DNA of 64,000 nucleotides, taken from Kibdelosporangium aridum (GTDB lineage Bacteria > Actinomycetota > Actinomycetes > Mycobacteriales > Pseudonocardiaceae). Location: contig NZ_FWXV01000011.1 of the NCBI RefSeq assembly GCF_900176515.1, positions 310,001-374,000 on the forward strand, in the 5' to 3' direction. This document shows positions 44,078 to 53,296 of the stretch, in pieces (positions within the stretch are counted from its first letter, which is position 1; each line of letters opens with the position of its first letter). Both the position numbers and the translations under genes were made by a program. Under the pieces are notes generated by a model. The model had not been told where the DNA came from, ran no database searches, and saw only the letters and a list, made by a program, of their open reading frames with translations.

Positions 44078-45333
44078 AGCACGCGACCGGAGGAAAACCG
44101 TCGCTGCAAAGCATTGACGCGCGCGACCACCAGCACGGCGAGCATCGCGACGATCGCGACGTCGAGCAGCAGCAGGGGCCAGCCCGTCAGGTCGACCATG
44201 CCGCCGACCGCTGCCGGTCCGAGGAAGCCGCCACTGACCCATCCGACGGTGTAGAGCCCGGTGTAGGTCCCGACCACGCGGTCGGACGGGGCGAGGTTCC
44301 ACAGGATGACTACCGCGTTGACCAGGAACGAGGACGCACCCGCTGCCGCAACGCAAAGGCCGACGACAGCGCCAGTGGGCGTCTGCACGACGGTGCCGAG
44401 CACCATGCCGGCAGCGAACACCGTCATCCCGACCATCATCACCCGCAGGCGGCCGAAGCGCTCGGCGAGCCTCGCCACCGGGTAGGCGGCCACGATGAAG
44501 GCCACTCCGCTGGGCAGGGTCAGCCCGCCCGCTTCACCGCGGGACATGTCCAGCACCTCCATGCCGTACGGCGTCATCAACGCCCGCGAGGCAGCCCACG
44601 CGCCCCCGAACAGGAGGATGGACACGATGAGCAGCAACCTGCTGCGGTCAGCGTCTTTCACGATGTCGCGCACCGTGTCCCGCACCCGCATGTCCTGCTG
44701 TTCGCGTTCCTCATCGAGTGCGGTCTGGTAGGCCGACGACTGGTTGTCCCGCACCTTCGCGGCGAGCACGACCATGGACGCCACCATCAGGATCGCGGGA
44801 ATCGCGAAGGACAACCTCGGATAGTCGTCGATCAGGAAGATGCTGATCAGCGCCGCGACCATGACCGTGAGACTCGAAGCGATCTTGACCACCGCGTTGG
44901 CCCGGCTTCGGCGCTGCGGCGGGATGAAGTCCGGGAGCAGGGATTCGGCGATCGGCTTGAAGGAGTTCGCGACCAGCGCGTAGCTGAACATCACCACGAT
45001 CAGCAGCGGCAACGAGGCCGCGACGTGCGGGATGGTGAGGAACAGCAGCGCTGCCAAGGGCATTCCGACGACGAGGTAGGGGATGCGCCTCCCCCATGAC
45101 GTACGAGTGTTGTCCGACCGGTTGCCCATCCACGGTTGGATGAAGATGCCGAGCAGGTTGTCCATCCCCATCAGCAGACCGACAAGCGCGGCACTGCCGA
45201 TGTGCTCGCGGAGCAACGGCGGAACCTGCGCGTCGTAAAGGTTCCACGTCGACTCCTGCGCGAAGACCGCCAGGGATACGAAGAACGTGATCCGCCCCGT
45301 TCGCATGCGCTGTGTGCTCGACGTCGTCGTCAT
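44074..45333 (-). CDS. MFS transporter (glycoside-pentoside-hexuronide-like)
   Basis: 419-aa carrier with 12 hydrophobic segments. The early motif GMDNLLGIFIQPWMGNRSDNTRTSWGRRIPYLVVGMP resembles the GPH/SLC45 sugar-cation symporter group. First gene of the operon MFS - hydroxyacid dehydrogenase - DUF1446 - DUF4387 - hydrolase, so it most likely brings in the acid or glycoside that the operon degrades. Divergent from a GntR regulator with a palindrome in between. Confidence 0.88.
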   Translation of the reverse strand: MTTTSSTQRMRTGRITFFVSLAVFAQESTWNLYDAQVPPLLREHIGSAALVGLLMGMDNLLGIFIQPWMGNRSDNTRTSWGRRIPYLVVGMPLAALLFLTIPHVAASLPLLIVVMFSYALVANSFKPIAESLLPDFIPPQRRSRANAVVKIASSLTVMVAALISIFLIDDYPRLSFAIPAILMVASMVVLAAKVRDNQSSAYQTALDEEREQQDMRVRDTVRDIVKDADRSRLLLIVSILLFGGAWAASRALMTPYGMEVLDMSRGEAGGLTLPSGVAFIVAAYPVARLAERFGRLRVMMVGMTVFAAGMVLGTVVQTPTGAVVGLCVAAAGASSFLVNAVVILWNLAPSDRVVGTYTGLYTVGWVSGGFLGPAAVGGMVDLTGWPLLLLDVAIVAMLAVLVVARVNALQRRFSSGRVL

Positions 45334-45383
45334 TCGGCACCTTCCCTGTCATCACCGCTGGTGCGGCGGTCGCCAAGGTACTT

Positions 45384-45395
45384 TTGCTATAGCAA
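45384..45395. promoter_or_regulatory. Palindromic operator between MFS and GntR genes
   Basis: Perfect 12-bp palindrome TTGCTATAGCAA, about 50 bp from each divergent start. A likely binding site of the adjacent GntR/FCD regulator, overlapping promoters in both directions. Confidence 0.6.
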
Positions 45396-45445
45396 GATGG
45401 TCAAGAGTTGCGTATGCTCTTTGCAATGGTGACTAGAGTGATGCC

Positions 45446-46183
45446 ATGGCGAGCGAGACGTTGAAGGGCCTGACGGCCGACACGCTGGCAGACCGCGCCT
45501 ACCGGGCCATCCGCGACGCGATCTCGACCGGCGAGCTACGACCGGGGCAGAAGGTCACCGAACGCGGGCTCGCCGAGCGGCTGTCGGTGAGCCCGACGCC
45601 GGTACGCGAGGCCATCCGGCGCCTCGAGCAGGACGGTCTGCTCGAACGGACCGGACCGCGGACGGTACAGGTGGCGGCGTTCCGCGACGCCGCGCTACAG
45701 GACCTCGCCGAGGTCGAGGTGGCCCTACGCGGGATGGTGGCCCGCTTCGCCGCCCGGCACGCGTCCCCGGCACAACTGGACGAGCTCGACGCCGTTCTCG
45801 ACGAAGCCGACGACTTGCTGATCGTCATCAAGCAACGTCAGAAGGCCGGACAGGAGGTGTCGCGGCACCTGGACCGGTTGCTCGACGCCATGCAACGCTT
45901 CAACGAGGTCGTCGAGGCGTGCGCGCACAACCCGGTTCTCGTCCGCTTGCTCAGCCAGACGCGGGTGTTCTCCTTGCCGGAACGGCGGGCCAGGATGATC
46001 GAACGGATCAGCAAGAACGACAAGTTCGGCCTGGATCGTTACGGGAGCCATCGTGCGCTTGTCCGTGCGTTGCGGGTGGGCGACTCGGCGACGGCTGAGG
46101 CGCTCGTCATCGAGGACGCCCGTGGCGGGCTGGGAGATCTGCTCGCCGCACCCACGACGCCGGCTTCCGTGGCCCAATCCTGA
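45446..46183 (+). CDS. GntR-family (FCD) transcriptional regulator
   Basis: 245-aa regulator. The winged-helix domain occupies about residues 10-80 (DRAYRAIRDAISTGELRPGQKVTERGLAERLSVSPTPVREAIRRLEQDGLL); the FCD domain follows, with NEVVEACAHNPVLVRLL and YGSHRALVRALRVGD as metal/ligand segments. Divergent from the AtuA-type operon and probably its repressor through the palindrome at 45384. A hydrolase gene begins 15 bp downstream and is likely co-transcribed. Confidence 0.9.
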   Translation: MASETLKGLTADTLADRAYRAIRDAISTGELRPGQKVTERGLAERLSVSPTPVREAIRRLEQDGLLERTGPRTVQVAAFRDAALQDLAEVEVALRGMVARFAARHASPAQLDELDAVLDEADDLLIVIKQRQKAGQEVSRHLDRLLDAMQRFNEVVEACAHNPVLVRLLSQTRVFSLPERRARMIERISKNDKFGLDRYGSHRALVRALRVGDSATAEALVIEDARGGLGDLLAAPTTPASVAQS

Positions 46184-46198
46184 GATCGTGCGCTCGGA

Positions 46199-47176
46199 AT
46201 GGCAGACATCAGTGAGCGTATCGACCCGCAGATCCGAGCACGCCTCGATCAATACCTGCAACTGGTCGGGCCCGACGGCCTGAGCGGTATCACTGACATT
46301 CCCGAGCGGCGTCGCAGGCAGGCCGAGTTGACCGCGCTGCGAGCCGAACCGCTCACCCCCGACGGCATCGACGTGCACGACCTGTCAATCGAAACCCAAG
46401 GCGAGCCGGTATTGCTGCGCATGTATCGGCCCCGAGGGACGACGCGGTCGGCGCCCTGCGTCTACTACGTCCACGGTGGAGGCATGGTGGCAGGCAGCGT
46501 CGCCAGCGATCATGCGAAGACCGTCAAACTCGCCAACGCGACCGGCCACGTCGTCGTTGCGGTCGAGTACCGACTCGCACCCGAGAATCCTTACCCCGCA
46601 GCGCTCGACGACTGCTACACGGGACTCGTCGGGCTCGTGGGCAGACACCGCGAGCTTGGCATCGACCCGGCCCGGATCGCTCTCTACGGCACCAGCGCGG
46701 GCGGTTGTCTGGCCGCGGCGGTGGCATTGCTGGCGCGCGACCGAGGCGGGCCGGCCATCGCCTATCAGATGCTCTTGTCCCCCATGCTGGACGACCTGTC
46801 GTCGACTCCTTCTGCCATTGCCAACACCGGATTCGGCGCATGGAGCCGGGAGGCGAACATCCAGAGCTGGCAGGCATGGCTCGGCCAGGACTTCGGCACC
46901 GATCGGATCTCGCCGTACGCCGCACCGGCCCGCACACGCGACCTCACCGGTCTGCCCTCGACCTACATCGACGTCGGCGACTTGGATCTGCTGCGGGACG
47001 AGGCGGTCGACTTCGCGCGCAGGCTGTCCTGGGCGGGCGTTCCCGTCGAGTTGCACGTCTATCCGGGAGGCATTCACGGCGGCGAGAACCTCGCACCCGA
47101 TGCCGAACTGAGCACGCGAATCCGTGGCTACCGGCGGGATGCGCTCGATCGAGCGCTCCGGGCAGAGCCGCGATGA
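46199..47176 (+). CDS. Alpha/beta hydrolase of the hormone-sensitive-lipase family
   Basis: 325-aa esterase. The HGGG oxyanion motif (VYYVHGGGMVAGS), the nucleophile in YGTSAGGCLAAA, the Asp in VGDLDLLRDEA and the final His in GGIHGGENLAP define the HSL/LipH group. No signal peptide. It is placed 15 bp after the GntR gene and may act with the divergent AtuA-type operon on an ester or amide substrate. Start at 46199 lacks a strong ribosome binding site, suggesting coupling to the upstream gene. Confidence 0.9.
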   Translation: MADISERIDPQIRARLDQYLQLVGPDGLSGITDIPERRRRQAELTALRAEPLTPDGIDVHDLSIETQGEPVLLRMYRPRGTTRSAPCVYYVHGGGMVAGSVASDHAKTVKLANATGHVVVAVEYRLAPENPYPAALDDCYTGLVGLVGRHRELGIDPARIALYGTSAGGCLAAAVALLARDRGGPAIAYQMLLSPMLDDLSSTPSAIANTGFGAWSREANIQSWQAWLGQDFGTDRISPYAAPARTRDLTGLPSTYIDVGDLDLLRDEAVDFARRLSWAGVPVELHVYPGGIHGGENLAPDAELSTRIRGYRRDALDRALRAEPR

Positions 47177-47187
47177 CCGTCCACTTT

Positions 47188-47246
47188 GCTCATACGATCC
47201 CGACCTCGCTCCGCAGCGGGAGCGAGGTCGGGATGGCGAATGAGCA
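47188..47246. terminator. Long bidirectional terminator hairpin
   Basis: A perfect 16-bp stem (47197-47212 with 47219-47234, 6-nt loop) is extended by an outer 7-bp stem TGCTCAT/ATGAGCA (47188-47194 with 47240-47246). It lies between convergent genes and is the strongest hairpin in the window. Confidence 0.85.
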
Positions 47247-47251
47247 GAGTC

Positions 47252-47608
47252 CTACCAGCGAACGGTGAGGCTGACCGGGCCCTGAGGGCCGATGACGTAG
47301 GCGTGGACATTCCCGGCGGGCATGAACTTGCAGGTCCAACTCTGCGGTGGGGCCGCGGCGTCGAACAAGGTCTCGCCGCACGCGAGGCGTCCGTTGATCA
47401 CGACGCCCCATTTCCCAGTTCCAGAGCCATGTACGTCGGCGTCGACGTGCAGGTCGTTGCCGGGGAACCCGGATGCGTTCAGGTTGCAGGCGGTGGCCGT
47501 GGGGCTGTAGCAGGAGTTGCCGCCGGCCAACGCGATCTGCGGTGACAGAGCGAGCATCGAACCGACGACCGCGGTCGTGGTCACGCCACGCATGATTGCT
47601 TTACGCAT
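47252..47608 (-). CDS. Small secreted protein with four cysteines
   Basis: 118-aa exported protein of unknown function. The signal peptide (about 1-28, ending ALA) precedes a mature 90-residue domain with four cysteines (NSCYSP, TACNLN, LACGET, WTCKF) likely forming two disulfides, and an immunoglobulin-like pattern of short strands ending VSLTVRW. The ATG at 47608 has GAGGGGG upstream. It could be a small binding or inhibitor-type secreted protein; no family is recognised. Confidence 0.75.
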   Translation of the reverse strand: MRKAIMRGVTTTAVVGSMLALSPQIALAGGNSCYSPTATACNLNASGFPGNDLHVDADVHGSGTGKWGVVINGRLACGETLFDAAAPPQSWTCKFMPAGNVHAYVIGPQGPVSLTVRW

Positions 47609-47734
47609 GTTCCCCCTCGATGCTTGGGCTTTCACACCACCAGCATGGTGGAGGATCATCTTGGCGTGCAACGGTTTCAAGCACGGCTGAAAGCGTCGTA
47701 GGGCACGAGCATGATCTCGCCGGCGCCCAGAGTT

Positions 47735-48181
47735 TCAGTCTTGCGGGGTGAGCAAGACGATCGGGATCACCCGGTCGGTCTTCTGCGCGTACTCCTCGTA
47801 CAACGGGAAAATGCCCACCATCTGGGCCCAGAGGGGCTCGCGTTCGGCTGCGGACGCGACACGAGCGCGGGCGGTGAACCGGCGAGTGCCGACCTGTACT
47901 CCGACGCTGGGGTCCGCCTGAAGGTTCTTGAACCACGCGGGATCCTCGTCGGCGCCGCCCTTGGAGGCGACAACGACGAAGTCATCGCCTGAGGTGCCGT
48001 AGATCAAGCAGGTGCGACGTGGCGTGCCCGTCTTGCGTCCGGTTGTGGCGAGCACGAGTGTGTACACGCCGTTCGATTCGTGTCCCTCGGTGCCGCCCGA
48101 GGCGAGGTACGTGCGGGTTTGCTCAGCAACCCAGTCCCACGTCGAGTCGGTGGCGCGGTCGAGGTCATCGGCGACGGCCAT
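47735..48181 (-). CDS. Nitroreductase/deazaflavin (F420)-dependent oxidoreductase family protein
   Basis: 148-aa split-barrel protein of the DDN-like F420-dependent nitroreductase family, common in actinomycetes. Family hallmarks are LATTGRKTGTPRRTCLIYG, VVVASKGGADEDPAWFKNLQADPSV and AEREPLWAQMVGIFPLYEEYAQKTDRVIPIVLL. It is expected to bind coenzyme F420. The substrate is unknown. It appears to be a single-gene unit. Confidence 0.9.
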   Translation of the reverse strand: MAVADDLDRATDSTWDWVAEQTRTYLASGGTEGHESNGVYTLVLATTGRKTGTPRRTCLIYGTSGDDFVVVASKGGADEDPAWFKNLQADPSVGVQVGTRRFTARARVASAAEREPLWAQMVGIFPLYEEYAQKTDRVIPIVLLTPQD

Positions 48182-48295
48182 GGGGCAGTCCTTCCTGATC
48201 CGGCTAGTACTGGCTAGTCAAGCAGCCACTGTGGCCGCTCGTGTCCCTGGGACGGAGCCAGCGCCACGTTCTCGACACCGGTGAGCCTCGTTATG

Positions 48296-49945
48296 TCAGC
48301 GTGTGCAGACAAAGCTCTGGGCGGCGTCCGGATCGCCGGCGCGATACCTGGGCCAGGCCGGATATTCGCACAGTGGACGAGCGCGGTTGTGAGTCGTGTC
48401 GGCCACGATCGGATTCGCGGGCGGCTGTCCTGCACCGACCCAGCGCTCGAGTGCCGAGAGCGAGTCCCAGCCTGCGGCGAACGCCGGCGTGCCGAAGTTC
48501 GCGTGGTTGGCACCTGGCACGAGGTAGTACCGCATGAAGGCGTGGGTCGGCTCAGGACCGAGCAAGTCGCGCACCCGCTGGTAGTAGTCGTTCGTCGAGC
48601 GGTGGGAGACCAGCTCGTCCGCGGCGCCGTGGAGCAGGATCAGCTTGCCGCCCGCGCGGGCGAACGGGCGGAGATCCACGTTGTTGCGATCCTGGATCGT
48701 GGACAGGTGGCTGATTCGGTCGAGCCACTTCCCGGGACGCTTCGGATCCAGGTCGAGCGAGTTGTAGCCGGGGTCTCGAGTCAGGAAGTACTTGACCCAC
48801 TGTTCCCAGTACTGCATGCCGTAGCCGCTCGTCGCCGGCATGGGATTGGCTGGCGCGGTTGTGCCGAACCCGAGGAACGGGGTCCTCATGTCGGCCCCCG
48901 AGAGGAACGGGAAACCTGGGTATCCGGTCTCGCCACTGGCGATCCGGTACGGCCACCTGAACGTCGTGGACATGGCGGTCACGGCCCTGATCTGAGGATC
49001 CGACAGGCAGTCCGGGCCGGTATCGGCACCGCCCGTGCAGCGAAGTACGTGAGGGTCGAAGTGACATCCGCGCGGGTTCGAGATGACCTTGTCCTTCACA
49101 CCGTCCAGACCGTCACACGCGTTGATCACGCTGTCGTAGAGGAGCGTCTGTTTCACCGGTCCAGGGAAAGCGCCGGGGCGGGACAGGACATGGGCCAGGT
49201 ACCCCAGGTCCAGGACCTCACTGAGGTTGTTCCAGGCGGGATAGGCGGAGATCACGCCGTCGAACGCCTGTGGCCACCGCTGAGCGACGATGAGGGCTTC
49301 ACGGCCACCTGTCGAGCCTCCCGAGAAGTAGACCTCGGCAGGGTTCTTCCCGTAGGCGTGCCGGATGAGGAACATGCTCGCGTCGCGTGTCTTCTTGAGC
49401 GCGTCACCGGCAGCGAAGTTGTGCAAGGCCTCGTCGTTCATACCGAACGACCCGTCCAACGACGGAACGGTTCCGGGGCCGTGTTGGTGGCCGGAGTCGC
49501 TGGCGAATGTCACGTATCGCCGGGCCAAGGGCACCGGCTGATCCCTGGGACCGAACGGCATGTTCATCGTAAGGTCGGGAATGGTTCCGTTGTAGCCGCC
49601 GCCACCGAACATCATCGCCTTGCGATTCCAGCCGTGCGGCAAGGCAACGCGCATCTTGATAGCGGGCGCGGTGGGATCCATGGGAAAGATGTCGGCGTCG
49701 AGAAGGCAGTACTCGATCGTCTTGCCGCTGACAACGCTGGTCTTGACGGAGGCCGACTGAACGCGACCGCCGGTGGTCGGCAGGCTCATGACCGATGCCG
49801 GGATCTTCATTTGATCCAGCTCGGCGCACGCTGGCACGGTGGACGTCGTCGCGGTGGCGAGTTCAGGCCCAAAGGTCGTGCCCGCCAACAGAACCATGGC
49901 CGCCAGCACGGCAAGCCGACGAGCCCTTGGTGGTGTGCTGTTCAC
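48296..49945 (-). CDS. Secreted tannase/feruloyl-esterase family protein
   Basis: 549-aa exported esterase that would hydrolyse phenolic esters such as gallate or ferulate esters. Signal peptide about 1-33. The tannase family pattern is present: FGGGGYNGTIPD, VYFSGGSTGGREALIVAQRWP with the nucleophile Ser in GGSTGG, a calcium-binding-like NACDGLDGVKDKVISNP, Asp in LLHGAADELVS and His in VPGANHANFGTP. The GTG at 49945 has AGAAGAGG upstream. It follows the MHS transporter gene in one operon, pointing to release and uptake of an aromatic acid. Confidence 0.92.
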   Translation of the reverse strand: MNSTPPRARRLAVLAAMVLLAGTTFGPELATATTSTVPACAELDQMKIPASVMSLPTTGGRVQSASVKTSVVSGKTIEYCLLDADIFPMDPTAPAIKMRVALPHGWNRKAMMFGGGGYNGTIPDLTMNMPFGPRDQPVPLARRYVTFASDSGHQHGPGTVPSLDGSFGMNDEALHNFAAGDALKKTRDASMFLIRHAYGKNPAEVYFSGGSTGGREALIVAQRWPQAFDGVISAYPAWNNLSEVLDLGYLAHVLSRPGAFPGPVKQTLLYDSVINACDGLDGVKDKVISNPRGCHFDPHVLRCTGGADTGPDCLSDPQIRAVTAMSTTFRWPYRIASGETGYPGFPFLSGADMRTPFLGFGTTAPANPMPATSGYGMQYWEQWVKYFLTRDPGYNSLDLDPKRPGKWLDRISHLSTIQDRNNVDLRPFARAGGKLILLHGAADELVSHRSTNDYYQRVRDLLGPEPTHAFMRYYLVPGANHANFGTPAFAAGWDSLSALERWVGAGQPPANPIVADTTHNRARPLCEYPAWPRYRAGDPDAAQSFVCTR

Positions 49946-49979
49946 GCCAGCCTCTTCTCTGGATCTCGAAGGCACGAAG

Positions 49980-51359
49980 TCAGCGGTAGAGCTGCGTTCC
50001 CGGGATCGCTTGCGGATCCTCGCGGATCTCGGCGGTGTTGGTCTCAGGGAGGAACCACGCGCTGGCGAAGGTGATCAGCCCCATGGCCATGATGTAGATC
50101 GCGACCGGAATCGTGCTCCCGGTCTGCGCGATCAGTGCTGTCATGAGGAACGGCGTGCCACCGCTGACGATGATCGCGGACAGCTGGTAGGACAGCGATG
50201 CGCCCGAGTAGCGGACGTTGGGCGCGAAGAGCTCGCCGAGGAAGCTGGCGATCGGGCCGTAGGTGAGGCACTGGAAGGTGAAACCCACCACCACCGCGAC
50301 GAAGATCAGCGGCAGCGACGCGGTGTCGACGAACTGGAAGTACGGGAAGGCCCAGACGGCAACGCCCAGACCACCGATGAGGATCAGCGGCCGGCGCCCC
50401 ACCTTGTCGGACATGTGACCGGCCCAAGGGAGAACCACGAGCATGGCAACGGAGCTGAGCAGCACGACCGCGAGCAGCGGGTCACGGTCGAGTCCGAGCG
50501 AGGTGGTGCCGTAGTTCAACAGGCCGGAAATGCTGACGTAGAAAAGACTGTTGGTGGCTGAGAGGATCCCGCAGCCGAGCAGGATCGTGCCCCACTTGCT
50601 CCTGACGACGTTCACCAGCGGGGCCCGGACCACCGCGCGCTCCGGCCTCGACACCTCCCGCTGCAGCTCGCGAAACTCCGGCGTGTCCTCCACTTTGGAC
50701 TGGATGTAGAGGACGACGAGGAACATCACGATGCTGACCAGGAAGGGGATCCGCCAGCCCCAGCTGAGGAAGGCGTCGTCGGGCATCAGGCCGCTGGCCG
50801 CGACGAAGATCAGGTTCGAGATGATCACGGCGACGAAAACGCTGGTCTGCCCGAAGGTTCCGGCGAAGCCGCGCCGCTTGGGACTGGCGGACTCGGTGAG
50901 CAGGAGCATGATGCCGCCCCACTGGCCGCCGGCCGCGAGCCCCTGCAGGAAACGCAGCGTCACCAACAGAATCGGGGCCAGCGCGCCCACGGCCGATGCG
51001 CTGGGCAGGCAGCCGATCAGGAAGGTGGCAGCACCCATGAGCGCCAGGCACGTGACGACGACCGGCTTGCGCCCGTATTTGTCACCGAAGTGCCCGGCGA
51101 GCACCCCGCCGATCGGACGCGCCACAAAGCCGGCCCAGAACGTGCTGAAGGCGAGCAGGGTTCCGGTCAGCGCCGAGGATTCCGGGAAGAACACCCGGGG
51201 GAACACCAGTGCGGCCGCGGTGCCGTAGAGGAAGAAGTCGTACCACTCGATCGAGCTGCCGATCAGCCCCACGGTCAGCAGCTTGCGGAAACCTCGACGT
51301 CGAGCCGGGGACACGGCGGCGCCGGACTGTTCGTCGGGTTGGGCGAGTGGGGTTGCCAT
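49980..51359 (-). CDS. MFS transporter of the metabolite:H+ symporter (MHS) family
   Basis: 459-aa symporter with 12 helices. Family signatures include GSSIEWYDFFLYGTAAALVFP, ARPIGGVLAGHFGDKYGRKPVVV and RFLQGLAAGGQWGG. MHS members import organic acids including aromatic acids, dicarboxylates and shikimate. The ATG at 51359 (MATPLAQPD) is chosen for its ribosome-binding sequence; an in-frame start at 51389 is possible. It is divergent from a PucR-like regulator and precedes the tannase-type esterase gene. Confidence 0.9.
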   Translation of the reverse strand: MATPLAQPDEQSGAAVSPARRRGFRKLLTVGLIGSSIEWYDFFLYGTAAALVFPRVFFPESSALTGTLLAFSTFWAGFVARPIGGVLAGHFGDKYGRKPVVVTCLALMGAATFLIGCLPSASAVGALAPILLVTLRFLQGLAAGGQWGGIMLLLTESASPKRRGFAGTFGQTSVFVAVIISNLIFVAASGLMPDDAFLSWGWRIPFLVSIVMFLVVLYIQSKVEDTPEFRELQREVSRPERAVVRAPLVNVVRSKWGTILLGCGILSATNSLFYVSISGLLNYGTTSLGLDRDPLLAVVLLSSVAMLVVLPWAGHMSDKVGRRPLILIGGLGVAVWAFPYFQFVDTASLPLIFVAVVVGFTFQCLTYGPIASFLGELFAPNVRYSGASLSYQLSAIIVSGGTPFLMTALIAQTGSTIPVAIYIMAMGLITFASAWFLPETNTAEIREDPQAIPGTQLYR

Positions 51360-51504
51360 ACGTGCCGCCTTCGTCGATAGGACAGGCAAGTGATGACGGC
51401 CATGTTAGGGCGCAGTTACCCTGTGGCTGAGGTCTGCATCACACACGCCTCGCACCGATTCGGTGGGGCTTTCTCCCACCTGACGCTCCAGGAGGGATGG
51501 CACT

Positions 51505-53289
51505 GTGGCCAGTGACCCCGGAGGCGATGCAGAGTCGCACGCGCTCGTGCGCCGCCAGCGCGAACTGGCGTCGTTGTACGCGACAGCCAAGTCGCTCACC
51601 GCGCTGGGCGAGCTCGATGACGTACTGCAGTCGATCGTCCACCACGCCCACGATCTGATCGGCACGGACTTCGCGTACCTCTCGTTGGTCGCGGACGGCA
51701 GACTGTCGGCCAGAGCAACGGAGGGAACGATCTCCCCCGCTTTCCTCACCGCGTGCATACCGGCCAATGTGGGGCTTGGTGGCAAGGTGCTGGCCACCGG
51801 AAGCCCGCACTGGGTACGCGACTACACCGCCTCGACCCTCATCGACCACGATCCGGACTTCGACCGCCTGGCCGTCACCGAGGAACTGGTCGCGCTTCTC
51901 GGTGTGCCCCTGGTGATCCGAGGTGAAGTGGTGGGAGCCCTGTTCGCCGCGAACCGCTCGGAGCGTTCCTTCCACGCCGGTGAAATCGCGCTGCTGAGCG
52001 CGTTCGCCGATCACGCCGCGGTCGCCCTCGACAATGCCCGGCTTTACGAGGCGAGCCGGAATGCCCTGCGGGAGCTGCGGATCGCGTACCGGAAGATCGA
52101 GGAACACGTGGCGGTCGTGGAGCGAGCGCAAGCGATTCACGGAGCCCTGACCGGTGTTGTGCTGCATGGCGGGACACCGGACGATGTCGCGCAGCTTCTC
52201 GCCGATCAACTGGGCGGAAGGGTCACGCTGCTCGACCGGACCGGTACCATTCTCGTGCGCCGCGATTCAGCGTCGAGTCCATTTCGGACTCCTTCGGAAT
52301 ACGATCTGGCCGATACTGTAAGCAATGCACACCGCTCCGGCCGCTGCACGACCTCGGTCGACACCGTCGGAGTCACCCACAGTGTGGCTCCGATCCAGGC
52401 AGGCGACAGCTATCTCGGTGCTCTGGCGTGGAGCCGAAAGGCAACCGCCCATCACGGCGCCTCGGACGACATGGACCTGCGCACCCTTGAGCGAGCCACT
52501 CACATCCTGGGGTTGCTCATCCTCAAGGAGCGCGCCGTTGCCGAGGCAAGCGAGCGACTGAGCGGAGAACTCCTGACCGAGCTCATGGTCGGCAGCCCCG
52601 GGATCAGCCCCGCGCAGCGCGCCCGCACCCGCGCGCGCAACATCGACGCCGACCGCCTGGATCTGGTCCTCGTCGCGGACTCCCCCACGTTGTCGTCGAC
52701 CGCTCTCGCGCGTCACCTGCACGACATCGCCCGAGACTGCTCCGGGCTGGCAGGTGAACATCTGGGCCGGGCCACGATGATCGTGCACAGCGTCGACGAC
52801 GACCAGACCGTCGAGGAGGTCCATAGTCGACTGCGTCGCGCGCTGGGTGGCCCCGTCGCTGTCGTCGGGGAGCGGGCGGTCAATCACGACTGGTCACGCG
52901 CGTTCTCCCTGGCCAGTCGCTGCGGCGCTGTGATGCGAGCTATCGGGCACACCGATGTGGGCGCCACAACGGGTCGATACGCCCTCTACGCCATGATCTT
53001 CGACACCGAACGGGTCCGCGAACTCGACCGTTTCATCGCCGACTCCATAGGACCGCTCATTGACTATGACCAGCGCCGCGGTACTGACCTCGTCGAAACC
53101 CTCGGTGCCTACTACGTCCACCGCGCCAACGTCGCGGCGACCGCCCGGGCGTTGCACGTGCACGTCAACACGCTGCTCAAGCGACTGGACCGCGCCAGCG
53201 AAGTCCTCGGCTTCGACTGGCGCCATGAGAACGACCTGGAACTGCAACTCGGACTTCGGCTGTACCGGCTCAAAGCGGTCGCGCCGTGA
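51505..53289 (+). CDS. GAF-domain PucR-family transcriptional regulator
   Basis: 594-aa regulator. A GAF domain (about 35-185; QSIVHHAHDLIGTDFAYLSL, FADHAAVALDNARLYEAS) probably binds the inducer. A long middle region includes a CdaR/GGDEF-like segment, and the C-terminal PucR HTH_30 (ETLGAYYVHRANVAATARALHVHVNTLLKRLDRASEVLG, about 535-590) binds DNA. It is divergent from the MHS transporter/esterase operon and convergent with the CoA ligase gene, so it likely controls aromatic-acid catabolism here. GGAGGG precedes the GTG start at somewhat long spacing. Confidence 0.88.
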   Translation: MASDPGGDAESHALVRRQRELASLYATAKSLTALGELDDVLQSIVHHAHDLIGTDFAYLSLVADGRLSARATEGTISPAFLTACIPANVGLGGKVLATGSPHWVRDYTASTLIDHDPDFDRLAVTEELVALLGVPLVIRGEVVGALFAANRSERSFHAGEIALLSAFADHAAVALDNARLYEASRNALRELRIAYRKIEEHVAVVERAQAIHGALTGVVLHGGTPDDVAQLLADQLGGRVTLLDRTGTILVRRDSASSPFRTPSEYDLADTVSNAHRSGRCTTSVDTVGVTHSVAPIQAGDSYLGALAWSRKATAHHGASDDMDLRTLERATHILGLLILKERAVAEASERLSGELLTELMVGSPGISPAQRARTRARNIDADRLDLVLVADSPTLSSTALARHLHDIARDCSGLAGEHLGRATMIVHSVDDDQTVEEVHSRLRRALGGPVAVVGERAVNHDWSRAFSLASRCGAVMRAIGHTDVGATTGRYALYAMIFDTERVRELDRFIADSIGPLIDYDQRRGTDLVETLGAYYVHRANVAATARALHVHVNTLLKRLDRASEVLGFDWRHENDLELQLGLRLYRLKAVAP

Positions 53290-53296
53290 TCGCGAC

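Noticed and set aside
48281-50074. Plus-strand open frame of 597 codons opposite the tannase-type esterase
   Set aside because: Low-complexity translation with no recognisable fold; the minus strand encodes an esterase with all family motifs.
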